From the NCBI GenBank assembly GCA_045642085.1, contig JAZUIF010000082.1, forward strand, positions 1 through 64,000: a DNA stretch of 64,000 bases, in the 5' to 3' direction. Source of the stretch: UBA1723 sp045642085. GTDB taxonomy: Bacteria > Bacteroidota > Bacteroidia > Bacteroidales > Paludibacteraceae. The notes under the pieces were generated by a model. It was not told where the DNA came from. It saw nothing but the letters and a program-made list of their open reading frames with translations, and made no database searches. Positions 8,738 to 15,964 of the stretch are shown piece after piece. Within the stretch, counting starts at the first letter, position 1. Every line of letters starts with the position of its first letter. The position numbers were made by a program, and so were the translations under genes.

Positions 8738-8765
8738 GTCTGTTTGCGTATTTTTATTATTTTTG
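8735..8765 (+). promoter_or_regulatory. Bacteroidota promoter of ksgA
   Basis: TTTG at 8735-8738 and TATTTTTG at 8758-8765 with a 19-base spacer. The ATG of ksgA follows 20 bases after the -7 box. The box overlaps the upstream extension of the reading frame, which supports the internal ATG at 8785. Confidence 0.65.
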
Positions 8766-8784
8766 CACGGAAATTCAGAAAAAG

Positions 8785-9567
8785 ATGAAAGTTACACCTA
8801 AAAAAGCACTTGGACAGCACTTCCTAAAAGATCTCAACATTGCACAACGCATTGCTGAGACTATTGATATGGGTGGTGGAATGCCGGTTTTGGAAATCGG
8901 TCCAGGTATGGGTGTGCTTACACAATTCTTGCTTAAAAACAAGGAGATTGATCTTACTTGTATTGAACTTGATTCTGAATCTGTAACTTATCTTTTAGCC
9001 AATTTCCCTGATCTTAATGGACGTGTCATCGAAGGTGACTTTTTGAAGATGAACCTTAATGAGATGTATAAAGACCAGTTTTGTGTAATTGGCAATTTCC
9101 CGTATAATATTTCGAGTCAAATTTTCTTTAAGGTTCTTGATCACAAGGACAAAGTCCCAATCTGTGCTGGTATGATTCAGAAGGAGGTTGCGGAACGAAT
9201 GGCGTCGAAACCGGGAACAAAAGCTTATGGAATTTTGAGTGTGCTGGTACAGGCATACTACGATATAGAATATCTGTTTACTGTTCACGAAAACGTTTTT
9301 GATCCGCCCCCGAAAGTTAAATCGGCAGTGATAAGAATGCGACGTAACGACACAAAGAAGATCAATTGTGATGAAGAATTGTTCGTTAAAGTAGTGAAGA
9401 CAGCATTCAACCAACGACGCAAGATGATGCGTAATTCGTTGCAGGCTTTGCTAGGTCAAGGACATCCTTTACTAGCAGAACCAGTCTTTATGAAGCGTCC
9501 AGAGCAGCTTAGTGTGGCTGAGTTTGTGGATTTGACAAACCTTATCGCTAAGAATATCAATGCCTGA
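8785..9567 (+). CDS. rsmA: 16S rRNA (A1518/A1519) dimethyltransferase
   Basis: 261 residues starting MKVTPKKALGQHFLKD, the standard KsgA/RsmA N-terminus; the frame extends 30 codons further up but through the promoter. The SAM-binding motif LEIGPGMGVLT, the acidic ELD that binds the ribose, EGDFL, and the catalytic NFPYNIS are all present. The C-terminal helical part (DPPPKVKSAVIRM, FNQRRKMMRNSL) is typical. The enzyme places four methyl groups on two adenines near the 3' end of 16S rRNA late in small-subunit assembly. It has its own promoter directly on the tail of the porX terminator, and corA follows after 92 bases. Confidence 0.95.
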   Translation: MKVTPKKALGQHFLKDLNIAQRIAETIDMGGGMPVLEIGPGMGVLTQFLLKNKEIDLTCIELDSESVTYLLANFPDLNGRVIEGDFLKMNLNEMYKDQFCVIGNFPYNISSQIFFKVLDHKDKVPICAGMIQKEVAERMASKPGTKAYGILSVLVQAYYDIEYLFTVHENVFDPPPKVKSAVIRMRRNDTKKINCDEELFVKVVKTAFNQRRKMMRNSLQALLGQGHPLLAEPVFMKRPEQLSVAEFVDLTNLIAKNINA

Positions 9568-9570
9568 TAT

Positions 9571-9590
9571 ATGTCGACTTGAATCGACAT
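9571..9590 (+). terminator. Weak hairpin after ksgA
   Basis: ATGTCGA and TCGACAT arms (7 bases) with a 6-base loop lie 4 bases after the ksgA stop codon. No T run follows, so this may be an RNA 3' structure rather than an intrinsic terminator. Confidence 0.35.
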
Positions 9591-9659
9591 TAGTGAGCGA
9601 AAACCCAAAGATTAATTCAAATTGTTGCGATAGAGCAACTGTTTGTAAAATAATTTGTT

Positions 9660-10616
9660 ATGCCTGCAGTATCAGAGGTAAGATTGTTTTATTTCGAGAA
9701 CAATCGTTTGAAAGTATCTAAGGACATTAAAATTCTAAAGGAGATCCCTCTTGCGGATTTCGTTTGGATCGACCTTGTAAATGTAGCTCCTGAGACAGAG
9801 AGCGAACTTGAGCATTTTTTGAAAATCTATATTCAGGAAGAGGAGGAGATCGAAGAGATCGAGATTTCTTCTCGTTTTATTGAAACTCAGGATACTCTTG
9901 TTGCCAACTCAAATTTCATGTTAGATGATTTTGAGAATGAACCGGTTTCATTTATTCTTAAAAATAAGATTCTTGTATCGGTTCGCGACAATAAACTTAA
10001 GTCTTTTGATGAGACAGTAAAGAAGATGTTCGCCAATCCACGTAATTTCCCAACAGGAGATCATATCCTTTGTGCTCTTATGGAGACACGAGTTGACTAT
10101 GATGCCGATATGATCGAGGATGTTACTAATGAAATCTCTGCTCTATCTAAGACAATGCAGGTAGCTGAAGATATTGATGAGGATATCCTATTGTCTATCA
10201 AAAACCTTCAAGAAAAAATCATGCACTTGCGAGAAAACTCGATTGATAAACAACGTGTCGTGTCGAATATTCTTCGTAGTGAGTTGTTCTCGAAAGATTT
10301 AACTCCAAGAATGAACATGATCATCAAGGATATAAATTCATTGATTGAGCATATCAAGTTTGGTTTCGATCGTCTAGACTACTTGCAGGATACATTCCTA
10401 GGTTTGGTTAATATTGAGCAGAATAAAATCATCAAAATATTTACGATTGTGAGTGTGCTATTCATGCCGCCAACTTGGATCGCAAGTATATTCGGTATGA
10501 ACTTCAATATCATTCCGATGGCTGACCATCAGTTTGGATTCTGGATTTCAATTGGAATCATGTTGATGTCGTCAATAGTTGTACTATATTTCTTTAAGAA
10601 GAAAAATTTATTGTAA
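9660..10616 (+). CDS. corA: CorA-family magnesium transporter
   Basis: 318 residues. The N-terminal cytoplasmic funnel is rich in Glu (about 55-70), followed by long helices, and two C-terminal membrane spans lie at about 262-285 and 293-312. The signature GMN occurs in IFGMNFN at the end of the first span, and the protein ends in a positively charged tail (FFKKKNLL). CorA forms a pentamer in the inner membrane and lets Mg2+, or sometimes Co2+ and Ni2+, into the cell. The closing hairpin after the gene is a strong terminator, so corA ends its unit. No M-box-like riboswitch is visible in the 92 bases before the gene. Confidence 0.93.
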   Translation: MPAVSEVRLFYFENNRLKVSKDIKILKEIPLADFVWIDLVNVAPETESELEHFLKIYIQEEEEIEEIEISSRFIETQDTLVANSNFMLDDFENEPVSFILKNKILVSVRDNKLKSFDETVKKMFANPRNFPTGDHILCALMETRVDYDADMIEDVTNEISALSKTMQVAEDIDEDILLSIKNLQEKIMHLRENSIDKQRVVSNILRSELFSKDLTPRMNMIIKDINSLIEHIKFGFDRLDYLQDTFLGLVNIEQNKIIKIFTIVSVLFMPPTWIASIFGMNFNIIPMADHQFGFWISIGIMLMSSIVVLYFFKKKNLL

Positions 10617-10640
10617 TACAATAACTTGAATAGATATTTT

Positions 10641-10680
10641 GTGAGCATCAAGAACTTTTTTCTTGGTGCTCACAATATTT
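10641..10680 (+). terminator. Terminator after corA
   Basis: Arms GTGAGCATCAAGAA (10641-10654) and TTCTTGGTGCTCAC (10660-10673) pair with one G-T, followed by an AT-rich T-containing tail. Confidence 0.75.
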
Positions 10681-10806
10681 TATGGATGTTTACGTTTTAT
10701 AATCAGAAAGCATGAGATTTATTTATTCGATGCAAGCTTGTTATATAATGAATGAATTGTTGCGTTTTGTCAATGAAAATTTAAAAGATTATTAAATTTA
10801 AGTATC

Positions 10807-11679
10807 ATGAAAATGAGGAGGATTTTTTGTTTGTTGTCTCTTTGTTTAGTATTTATGACCAATCTGTTTGCTGAGACTTCGGATTCGTTATCTATTACAG
10901 ACAACAACAGACCAACTACAAGTTTTTCTTTTGGATTGGGTATTGGAAGCGAGAGTCACCATGTCTCTTATCTGTCTCCATTGCTTTATGAAGGAATTGG
11001 ACATGAATTATGGGCAGAAAGACTAAAGCGTCTTGAAAAAAGAGGAAAACTATTCTACAGCTCTACCAATTTAAGTTTACGAAGTACTTATCTTTCAGCG
11101 TTTAATGAAGCTAATTTGATGCATGTCAGAACAATAAAGTTCGATTATCATTATTATTATGATTGGAAGATGGTTCCAAATTTCAACTTCCTAATCGGAG
11201 GTTATGCTGGTTTTGAATTTGGTTCAGATGAACTAGAGGCTGGTATTGCCAACAATGAACATTTTCCTCGTAGAGATTTTCCTATGTTGGGATTTTCAAT
11301 GCGTCCAACGTTATGTATACAAACAAAACGTCGTGTTATTAAGTTGACTGATCAATTCGACTTTTATTTGGCAGGATTCTCGCTTACACCGACTTATTCA
11401 CAGCCATATTTCGAATCTGAATTAAGCGGATCTACGTTATTTGATTTTTATGGTTTTAGTTCGTTCTGCGACAAATTCAGTTTCACTAACAAATTCACTG
11501 CTGATATACCTCTTCGTAGAACCACATTACGACTAGGAATGGTTGTTGATCGTACAAAATCAATGATCAATCAGATTGATAACCGTACATTTAATGTGAG
11601 AGCACTTGCTGGATTCTCATTTGATTATCGTCCTATTGCAGGAAGAAAACATACAAATATTAAAAACATTTTTGAGTAA
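10807..11679 (+). CDS. Secreted protein of cassette 1 (DUF3316-like)
   Basis: 290 residues with a Sec signal peptide (KMRRIFCLLSLCLVFMTNLFA, cleavage about residue 22). The rest is beta-rich with aromatic residues, including YLSPLLYEGIG, GGYAGFEFGSDE and TLCIQTKRRVIKLTDQFD. It looks like a periplasmic or outer-membrane beta-barrel-like protein of the kind annotated DUF3316 in Bacteroidales; that label is by resemblance only. The S41 peptidase gene follows after 6 bases and is surely co-transcribed. The whole pair recurs at 12885-14779, and the two copies of this protein align along their full length (HHVSYLSPLLY, AGFEFG, RTLRLG, NRT shared). Function is not known. Confidence 0.75.
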   Translation: MKMRRIFCLLSLCLVFMTNLFAETSDSLSITDNNRPTTSFSFGLGIGSESHHVSYLSPLLYEGIGHELWAERLKRLEKRGKLFYSSTNLSLRSTYLSAFNEANLMHVRTIKFDYHYYYDWKMVPNFNFLIGGYAGFEFGSDELEAGIANNEHFPRRDFPMLGFSMRPTLCIQTKRRVIKLTDQFDFYLAGFSLTPTYSQPYFESELSGSTLFDFYGFSSFCDKFSFTNKFTADIPLRRTTLRLGMVVDRTKSMINQIDNRTFNVRALAGFSFDYRPIAGRKHTNIKNIFE

Positions 11680-11685
11680 AGAGTC

Positions 11686-12726
11686 ATGAAAAAGATATTT
11701 GCTGTAATTTTTGTGGCGGTTATGTCCACATTTGTCGCATGTGACGACGATCTTAAGTTCACTGAGGACGAAATGAACGACTACGAATATAATTTCGAGT
11801 TTCTTTGGAAGGAAATCAATGAAAAATATTGTTTCTTCGACTTTAAGAAGGACAGTATCAAGGATTGGGATGATGTTCATAAAGAATATTTGCCTTATGT
11901 AAAACAATGTAAATCAGAAATTGAATTTTTTGACCTTATGGGGGCAATGTTGAACGAACTGAAAGATGGACATGTTAATTTGGTCTCTTCATTCGACATT
12001 TCATTCTATGACTTCGATGAGAATTATCCAAAAGATATTGATCTAGACGTATTAAATAGTGACCGTTATATAGGAAAGAATTGTAAGCGTAGTGGAGGCT
12101 TTGACTATAAAACCTTACGTGACGGAAATGTAGGTTATATGTATTTCGGTGATTTTATGTCTTCGTTCTCTGATTCACAGATTGATTTTATCTTAAATTA
12201 CTTCCAGGATACTAAAGGTATTATAATCGATGTTAGAAACAATAGTGGTGGTAATGCCTTTGCCCCAAAGAGTATTATTTCTCATTTTATAAAAGAACCA
12301 CATGTCCTTTATTATCTGACTTACAAAACAGGGAAGGGTCATTCTGATTTTTCATCACTCGTTGAAGACAAAGTAGAGCCGATTAAAGATGGTGTTATTT
12401 ATGACAAACCTGTTTATGTCTTAACAAACAGAGGTTGTTTTAGCGCCACTAATATCTTTGCCTTTTCGGTTAAGGGCTTGCCTCGTATGACTATTCTTGG
12501 TGCTAAAACAGGAGGTGGCACTGGATCTCCAACTATAACTGAGATGCCTAATGGATGGTTGGCTCGTTATTCGGGAAGTATACTCTTAGACAAGAATAAA
12601 CAGAATACTGAGTTTGGCGTCGAACCTGATATTGAGTTGCATTTGGATGAAGAACTTGCAAGAACTCAAGGGTTGGATAATATCATTGAGACAGCATGCG
12701 ACTATATTGAAGGCAAAATCAAGTGA
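11686..12726 (+). CDS. S41-family peptidase lipoprotein, cassette 1
   Basis: 346 residues. Lipobox cysteine 19 is followed at once by DDD, the acidic pattern that sends Bacteroidota lipoproteins to the outer surface. An N-terminal helical domain (about 35-100, with LKDGHVNL) precedes the protease core: DVRNNSGG near 182-189, catalytic Ser253 in GCFSATN and the general-base Lys274 in GAKTGGG. These are the Ser/Lys pair of the tail-specific/tricorn-like S41 family. A PDZ domain is not obvious. The likely role is cutting proteins or peptides at the cell surface; the substrate is unknown. It ends at a strong terminator, so cassette 1 is a closed two-gene unit. Confidence 0.85.
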   Translation: MKKIFAVIFVAVMSTFVACDDDLKFTEDEMNDYEYNFEFLWKEINEKYCFFDFKKDSIKDWDDVHKEYLPYVKQCKSEIEFFDLMGAMLNELKDGHVNLVSSFDISFYDFDENYPKDIDLDVLNSDRYIGKNCKRSGGFDYKTLRDGNVGYMYFGDFMSSFSDSQIDFILNYFQDTKGIIIDVRNNSGGNAFAPKSIISHFIKEPHVLYYLTYKTGKGHSDFSSLVEDKVEPIKDGVIYDKPVYVLTNRGCFSATNIFAFSVKGLPRMTILGAKTGGGTGSPTITEMPNGWLARYSGSILLDKNKQNTEFGVEPDIELHLDEELARTQGLDNIIETACDYIEGKIK

Positions 12727-12754
12727 TTTTCATCTTAAAGTCATAATATAGAAA

Positions 12755-12793
12755 CCAGGGAAATCTAATTGTCATGATTTCCCTGGCTTTTTT
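12755..12793 (+). terminator. Terminator after cassette 1
   Basis: Perfect 11-base arms CCAGGGAAATC (12755-12765) and GATTTCCCTGG (12776-12786) followed by CTTTTTTTG. Confidence 0.8.
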
Positions 12794-12823
12794 GTTTATG
12801 TGATTTGTTTTCAATTGGAAAAT

Positions 12824-12854
12824 TTTGATGTTGACAATATCATCGTTATTTTTG
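12824..12854 (+). promoter_or_regulatory. Bacteroidota promoter of cassette 2
   Basis: TTTG at 12824-12827 and TATTTTTG at 12847-12854 with a 19-base spacer. The ATG follows 30 bases after the -7 box. Confidence 0.65.
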
Positions 12855-12884
12855 TAGATAGAAAATAATTATGGCTTAATTTTG

Positions 12885-13739
12885 ATGAAGAGGTTTTCTT
12901 TAATATTCTCTTTTATATTTATATGTTTGACGACGTTGCTTGCAGAGTCTGTTGATTCTACATCTGTAAGGTTAGGCAATCGTGCGTTTGGATTTGGTAT
13001 AGGCAAAGAAACTCATCATGTCTCATATCTTTCGCCTCTTTTGTATTCTGGCACAGCATTTGAATTTTGGAATGAGACAATTAAAAATCATAAACATGAC
13101 TCTAGCGACTTTTATAGTGTCTTGAATAACAGAGTTCATTTCTCTCCAAGTTCACCCAATAGTGAGTCGACAGTAATGGACATCGTTTATGATGTATTCA
13201 AGTTCCATGAATATTATGACGTGAAATTGACTCCAGACTTTCATCTTCTTTGTGGAGCTTATGCTGGTTTTGAATTTGGCGTGGATATGTTGATGAGTAA
13301 TTCCAATAATCCCGTTTATGTACGTGCTGATTTGAATCTGCTTGGATTATCATTGTGTCCGACTCTTTGCGTCCGTACTAAACGTCGCCTGATCAAATTT
13401 TCTAACCAGCTTGATTTGAGATTGGCGGGAATAGTATTCTCTCCTACATATACTCAGCTTTATTATGATTTGACGTTGCCTGACTACGATAGAAAAGAAT
13501 TCTTTGATTTTAACTCTTTCTCAGAGAAATTTCGTGTGGAGGATAAATTCATGGTTGAATTGCAGATGCGACGTCGCACATTGCGTTTGGGATTGCTCTT
13601 GGATAGATCGAAATCTGAAATCAATTCTATAGACAATCGTACAACTAATATACAAGGACTTATAGGATGGTCATTCGACTATTATCATCTTAAGGGTCGA
13701 CTTAATAGAGATTCCAGATTTTCAACTGTTTTTGAATAG
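12885..13739 (+). CDS. Secreted protein of cassette 2 (DUF3316-like)
   Basis: 284 residues from the ATG at 12885, with signal peptide MKRFSLIFSFIFICLTTLLA. It is a full-length paralogue of the protein at 10807. Shared blocks include FGFGIGKETHHVSYLSPLLY, GAYAGFEFG, LCPTLCVRTKRRLIKF, RRTLRLGLLLDRSKS and the NRT near the end. It is predicted to be beta-rich and exported to the periplasm or outer membrane. The next gene starts 5 bases on, as in cassette 1. Divergence between the copies is clear in the middle and at the C-terminus, so the duplication is not recent. Function unknown. Confidence 0.75.
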   Translation: MKRFSLIFSFIFICLTTLLAESVDSTSVRLGNRAFGFGIGKETHHVSYLSPLLYSGTAFEFWNETIKNHKHDSSDFYSVLNNRVHFSPSSPNSESTVMDIVYDVFKFHEYYDVKLTPDFHLLCGAYAGFEFGVDMLMSNSNNPVYVRADLNLLGLSLCPTLCVRTKRRLIKFSNQLDLRLAGIVFSPTYTQLYYDLTLPDYDRKEFFDFNSFSEKFRVEDKFMVELQMRRRTLRLGLLLDRSKSEINSIDNRTTNIQGLIGWSFDYYHLKGRLNRDSRFSTVFE

Positions 13740-13744
13740 ACGCT

Positions 13745-14779
13745 ATGAAAAGAATATTTGCTATAATAACACTGGCGATGATGTCTGTTTTGGTCGCGTG
13801 TGATGATGATTTGGAATACGATGACTTTGACGCCGTTGCCAATTTTAAATTTCTTTGGAAAGAAATCGATGAAAAGTACTGTTTCTTTGATTATAAGAAA
13901 GATAGTATCAAGGATTGGGATGATGTTTATACCGAATATGAACAAAAAGTTTACTATGATTGTCAAAATGATATAGAATATTTCGATATCCTTGCAGCAA
14001 TGTTAGCAGAATTGAAAGATGGACATGTCAATTTATATTGTCCATTTGATGTGTCAAGATATGATTTTGCCGACAATACACCTGTTGATTACGATGCTAA
14101 TCTGATTGCCTATAATGAGCGTTACTTGGGTAAGGGGACACGAATGATAGGTGGATTTAGATATAAAACACTGCGTGATGGCAATGTTGGGTATATTAGA
14201 TATGCTGATTTTGCTTCTTCGTTCTCTCATGGTCATTTGAATAATATCTTTTATTTATTCAAGGACACTAAAGGTTTGATAATCGATGTGAGAAGTAACG
14301 GAGGTGGTGCAATTTCTAATGTTAACAATTTGGTCGCACACTTTATAGAGGAAGAAACTGTTATAGGTTACAGAGTCAATAAGACTGGCCCTGGACATTC
14401 TGATTTTTCTGCTCCTGTGGCAGAGATAGTTTCTCCGGTTTCTAATGGTATAATTTATCATAACCCCGTATACATACTTACGAATAGTCGTTGTTATAGC
14501 GCGACAAACGAATTTGTGTATGCTATGAAGGGCTTGCCAAACATCACTATTCTTGGAGGCAAGACAGGAGGAGGATGCGGTATGCCGTTCACGACTGAGC
14601 TTCCTTGTGGTTGGAAAGTGCGTTTTTCTGCAAATCCATGTTTCGACAGGAATATGCAGATCACAGAGTTTGGTGTAGAGCCAGATATAGAGGTGCATTT
14701 AGATGAAGAATTAGCATATAAGCAGAAATTAGATAATATAATTGAAACTGCTTGTGATTATATAGAAGGGAAAAAATGA
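13745..14779 (+). CDS. S41-family peptidase lipoprotein, cassette 2
   Basis: 344 residues, paralogous to the protein at 11686 over its whole length. Lipobox cysteine 19 is followed by DDD, again a surface-export-type signal. The helical N-domain contains the same KDSIKDWDDVY and LKDGHVNL stretches. The core has DVRSNGGGA, the catalytic Ser in RCYSATNE and Lys in GGKTGGG. It therefore looks active, and its SATNE context is closer to the classic S41 serine motif than copy 1. Unlike cassette 1 it is not followed by a terminator: its stop codon overlaps the start of the next gene by 4 bases (ATGA), so it is translationally linked to an RNA methylase gene. Confidence 0.85.
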   Translation: MKRIFAIITLAMMSVLVACDDDLEYDDFDAVANFKFLWKEIDEKYCFFDYKKDSIKDWDDVYTEYEQKVYYDCQNDIEYFDILAAMLAELKDGHVNLYCPFDVSRYDFADNTPVDYDANLIAYNERYLGKGTRMIGGFRYKTLRDGNVGYIRYADFASSFSHGHLNNIFYLFKDTKGLIIDVRSNGGGAISNVNNLVAHFIEEETVIGYRVNKTGPGHSDFSAPVAEIVSPVSNGIIYHNPVYILTNSRCYSATNEFVYAMKGLPNITILGGKTGGGCGMPFTTELPCGWKVRFSANPCFDRNMQITEFGVEPDIEVHLDEELAYKQKLDNIIETACDYIEGKK

Positions 14780-15309
14780 AGAAACTGACCGTAGAAGATT
14801 TAAATAGAATTAGCCCAGAGGAGTTTAAGCAGACAAAGAAGATTCCTTTGGTTGTGGTGTTGGATAATGTGAGAAGCATGCATAATGTAGGTGCTGTATT
14901 TCGTACAGCCGACGCATTCATAGTTGAAAAAATTGTGTTGTGTGGTATCACTTCATGCCCGCCTAACGCTGAGATTCACAAAAGTGCTCTTGGTGCGGAG
15001 ATGACTGTCGACTGGGAATACGCAGAGGATACTCTTGATGCAGTCAAGAAATTGAAGGGGGAGGGCTATCATGTCTACTCCATAGAGCAGGTAGAGAGAA
15101 GTGAGATGCTTCAATCTTTGTCGTTGCCAGAAGGAAAATCAGGTTTTGCCATTGTGATGGGAAATGAGGTTAAGGGCGTTCGTCAGGATGTTGTCGACGA
15201 GAGCGATGGTGTGATTGAGATACCACAGTTTGGCACTAAACACTCTTTGAATGTATCAGTTACAGCTGGAATCGTGATGTGGGAATTATTCAAGAGATTG
15301 AAACTGTGA
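14776..15309 (+). CDS. TrmH/SpoU-family RNA 2'-O-methyltransferase
   Basis: 177 residues. The SPOUT-fold motifs are clear: motif 1 LDNVRSMHNVGAVFRTADAF (Asn and Arg for substrate and catalysis), motif 2 FAIVMGNEVKGV and motif 3 IPQFGTKHSLNVSVTAGIVM, which together form the knotted SAM site. Enzymes of this family methylate the 2'-OH of a ribose in tRNA or rRNA. The small size and absence of an extra RNA-binding domain fit TrmL or TrmH-like enzymes acting as dimers; the exact target base cannot be told. It overlaps the upstream peptidase gene by 4 bases but is functionally unrelated to it, so the overlap is probably just operon packing. Confidence 0.9.
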   Translation: MKKLTVEDLNRISPEEFKQTKKIPLVVVLDNVRSMHNVGAVFRTADAFIVEKIVLCGITSCPPNAEIHKSALGAEMTVDWEYAEDTLDAVKKLKGEGYHVYSIEQVERSEMLQSLSLPEGKSGFAIVMGNEVKGVRQDVVDESDGVIEIPQFGTKHSLNVSVTAGIVMWELFKRLKL

Positions 15310-15410
15310 ATCCACAAATATCACGTTTGACTCATTTAAATTTAGACGTATTGACGTGCGTCTTTCAAAATAATTAAGATAACCGTTGTTTATAACCTTT
15401 TCTTAAACCT

Positions 15411-15442
15411 TTTGCTGATTTAATCGCAATTATTTAATTTTG
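15411..15442 (+). promoter_or_regulatory. Bacteroidota promoter of rlmH-kinase operon
   Basis: TTTG at 15411-15414 and TAATTTTG at 15435-15442 with a 20-base spacer; the rlmH ATG is 49 bases after the -7 box. Confidence 0.65.
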
Positions 15443-15490
15443 CATTAGTTTTTAGCGTTATCGTTATCGTCAACGTTTATTTGAATTAGT

Positions 15491-15964
15491 ATGAAAATTG
15501 ATCTTGTAGCAGTCGGCAAAACAGTCGATAAAAATTTTATTGCGTCTATTAAAGAATACGTTAATAGATTGTCGCACTATACTCAATTTTCATTCATTGA
15601 GATTCCAGAATTAAAGAACACAAAAAATCTGAGTGAGGATCAGCAGAAGCAAAAAGAGGAGGAGTTGATTATGCAGGAGATTTCATCCAGCGACGAATTA
15701 ATCCTTCTTGATGAGCATGGATCTGAATTCACATCTATCGGATTTTCAGAATATTTACAGAAGAAAATGAATGCCGGAGGAAAGCGTTTGGTTTTCCTTA
15801 TTGGCGGCCCTTATGGTTTTTCTCCTAATGTTTACAAACGTGCAAATGGAAAAGTATCGCTTTCAAAAATGACATTTTCTCATCAAATGATTAGACTCAT
15901 TTTTGTAGAGCAAATCTACCGTGCTTTTACGATCTTAAAGGGAGAGCCATACCATCATGAATGA
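15491..15964 (+). CDS. rlmH: 23S rRNA (pseudouridine-1915-N3)-methyltransferase
   Basis: 157 residues, the normal RlmH length. It has the conserved ELILLDEHGSEFTS start of the SPOUT fold, LIGGPYGFSPNVY forming the SAM-binding knot, and the C-terminal LSKMTFSHQMIRLIFVEQIY and AFTILKGEPYHHE that contact the substrate. RlmH methylates pseudouridine 1915 in helix 69 of assembled 70S ribosomes. The last bases overlap the next gene (ATGA), which encodes a membrane histidine kinase, so the two are translated from one message. Confidence 0.95.
   Translation: MKIDLVAVGKTVDKNFIASIKEYVNRLSHYTQFSFIEIPELKNTKNLSEDQQKQKEEELIMQEISSSDELILLDEHGSEFTSIGFSEYLQKKMNAGGKRLVFLIGGPYGFSPNVYKRANGKVSLSKMTFSHQMIRLIFVEQIYRAFTILKGEPYHHE

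Noticed and set aside
8695..8784. Longer N-terminus for the KsgA protein
   Set aside because: It starts at TTG within the porX terminator and covers the promoter; family members start at MKVxPKKxLGQHFL.
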